A DNA stretch of 39,879 bases from Spirochaetales bacterium. GTDB taxonomy: Bacteria; Spirochaetota; Spirochaetia; Sphaerochaetales; Sphaerochaetaceae. The DNA lies in the NCBI GenBank assembly GCA_012523305.1, contig JAAYIV010000147.1, positions 1 to 39,879 of the forward strand, written 5' to 3'. Of this stretch, positions 38,843 through 39,879 are shown in pieces; position 1 is the first letter of the stretch, and each line of letters begins with the position of its first letter. The translations under genes and the position numbers were made by a program. The notes under the pieces were generated by a model. That model saw only the letters and a list, made by a program, of their open reading frames with translations. It searched no databases and was not told the DNA's origin.

Positions 38843-39879
38843 TTACTTGCTGTATTTTGCCCAGATGGCTTCCCAGCGAGCTACGATTTCTGCTCTATGC
38901 TCTGCGAGATACTGTTCGTCACGATACATGAGTTTGAGGTTTTCCATTGGGATTCTGAAATCAACAGTTGTTGGTAAATTCAAGTTTGCCTGACGGTGTG
39001 AACCGTTCTTTTCCATATGCTTCTGAGTTTCATCGTCTATGAGATGATCCATGAAAAGCTTTGCGTTATCAAGATTCTTGCAGTCTTTGATGATTCCATT
39101 TCCGTGGAATGAAGCAGTTGTGCCTTCTTCCATGTATACGAGTTCCACCTTGTCGCCCTGTCCGGATTTAATATACTCGATACATGGGGCTTCATAGGTA
39201 ACACCAACAACATACTCACCATTGAGAACGTTTTTATAGACTCCTGATGAAGATCCGCTGATCTTGCCGTCGAGTTGCTGGGTGAACTTTTCAACATAGG
39301 TCCAGCTTTCTTCCGATCCAAGACCACCCATTACAACGAGCATTGTAACGAGCTGGTCCCAAGCTGAGGATGAATTGGATGGGTTTGCAGCAGTTATTTT
39401 GCCTTTGAGTTTTGGATTGAGAAGGTCGTTGTATCCTTTTATTTCAACTCCGAGATTATTGGCAAGTTGTTTGTTGACAAGGAGATTTACGCACTGGGCG
39501 ACTTGGTAGGTCAGATAGCCGTCGGTAGTTTCTCCACGAGCATCCTCCGGCATCGCAGCATTGTTCTTTGCGATATACGGCTGTAAAAATGGCTTCATCT
39601 CATTATAGTCAGAGTAGGTGATACCCGTAATAATATCGCCCTGTGGATTAGCTGCCTCTGCTTTTACTCTCGCTTTGAGTTCGCCTGCACCGCCTTCAAC
39701 AAGTTGGACATCGATTTGCGGATACTTTTCTCTAAAAGAATCGATAAGAATCTGTTGCAAGTCATTTGAATATGATGTGTAGATAATCAATTCACCAGAC
39801 GGTCCACCACCAGTCGCAGCCTTTTCTCCAACACCGCTTGCAAATGTAAAAGCGGACAACAAAAAAAGGACAACGAGCA
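38843..39879 (-). CDS. FbpA-type periplasmic binding protein (partial, start outside window)
   Basis: Solute-binding protein of the iron(III)/AfuA class, at least 345 residues, missing only its first few. The frame stays open to the window edge through a signal-peptide core (LVVLFLLSAFTFA, then SGVGEKA), without a lipobox cysteine. Mature text: GELIIYTSYSNDLQQILIDSFREKYPQIDVQLVEGGAGELKARV, the opening of this class, then PQGDIITGITYSDYNEM, VGVTYEAPCIEYIKSG and FHGNGIIKDCKNLDNAKLFMDHL. I cannot identify a tyrosine pair for ferric iron with certainty, so other ligands (phosphonate, thiamine, sugar phosphate) are possible. First gene of the importer locus. Confidence 0.9.
   Translation of the reverse strand, partial: LVVLFLLSAFTFASGVGEKAATGGGPSGELIIYTSYSNDLQQILIDSFREKYPQIDVQLVEGGAGELKARVKAEAANPQGDIITGITYSDYNEMKPFLQPYIAKNNAAMPEDARGETTDGYLTYQVAQCVNLLVNKQLANNLGVEIKGYNDLLNPKLKGKITAANPSNSSSAWDQLVTMLVVMGGLGSEESWTYVEKFTQQLDGKISGSSSGVYKNVLNGEYVVGVTYEAPCIEYIKSGQGDKVELVYMEEGTTASFHGNGIIKDCKNLDNAKLFMDHLIDDETQKHMEKNGSHRQANLNLPTTVDFRIPMENLKLMYRDEQYLAEHRAEIVARWEAIWAKYSK

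Noticed and set aside
1-39879. Mobile elements, prophage genes, CRISPR arrays or toxin-antitoxin pairs
   Set aside because: None could be supported: no transposase, integrase or Cas-like text and no terminal repeats were seen on either strand.

Overview
The gene content suggests a spirochaete, most likely a free-living saccharolytic one of the Sphaerochaeta type. This is inference from gene mix, many sugar importers, a complete sigma-54/PspF stress module and the style of the binding-protein signal peptides; no rRNA or other marker is present. The window holds about 38 protein genes and one tRNA, densely packed and mostly in short operons. No insertion sequence, phage, CRISPR array or rRNA is visible.

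Layout. 1-3660 (minus): a MarR repressor and a two-gene heterodimeric ABC exporter (second half cut by the window edge), behind a promoter with an internal palindrome. 3673-4848 (minus): an N-acylglucosamine 2-epimerase family enzyme. 4907-9492: a phage-shock region with pspF in the middle on plus, a pspA-pspB-pspC-DUF4097 operon on one side and a second pspA-pspC pair on the other. Both flanking operons start from near-perfect sigma-54 (-24/-12) promoters on minus. 9639-12587 (plus): rsmI, a SpoU-family RNA methyltransferase and a MATE transporter, convergent with a Lon-like protease (12584-14656, minus). 14710-17351 (plus): a Nif3-like protein, lspA, a small membrane protein and a beta-propeller glycosidase-like protein, convergent with an HSL-type esterase. 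18525-24436 (minus): aroE-like gene, LacI regulator, and mglC, mglA, mglB (transcribed mglB to mglC), with a LacI-type operator inside the mglB promoter. 24746-27080: thiamine pyrophosphokinase, AEC transporter, guanine-deaminase-like enzyme, tRNA-Ala(CGC). 27096-29111 (minus): membrane GGDEF-EAL protein. 29307-32419 (plus): a UgpA/UgpE/UgpB-like sugar importer without its own ATPase. 32426-34205 (minus): aminotransferase and MerR regulator. 34347-35424 (plus): two overlapping DNA alkylation repair genes. 35675-39879 (minus): an FbpA/FbpC/FbpB-type ferric or anion importer, binding protein cut by the window edge.

The points most worth attention are the doubled Psp system (two PspA/PspC modules, a LiaG-like partner, CxxxC motifs in the second module, and repeated TGGT-N7-ACC sites near both sigma-54 promoters) and a recurring arrangement in which the -10 box ends 6-7 bases before the ATG with no Shine-Dalgarno sequence, at five operon heads. 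That predicts leaderless mRNAs as a regular mode of expression in this organism.
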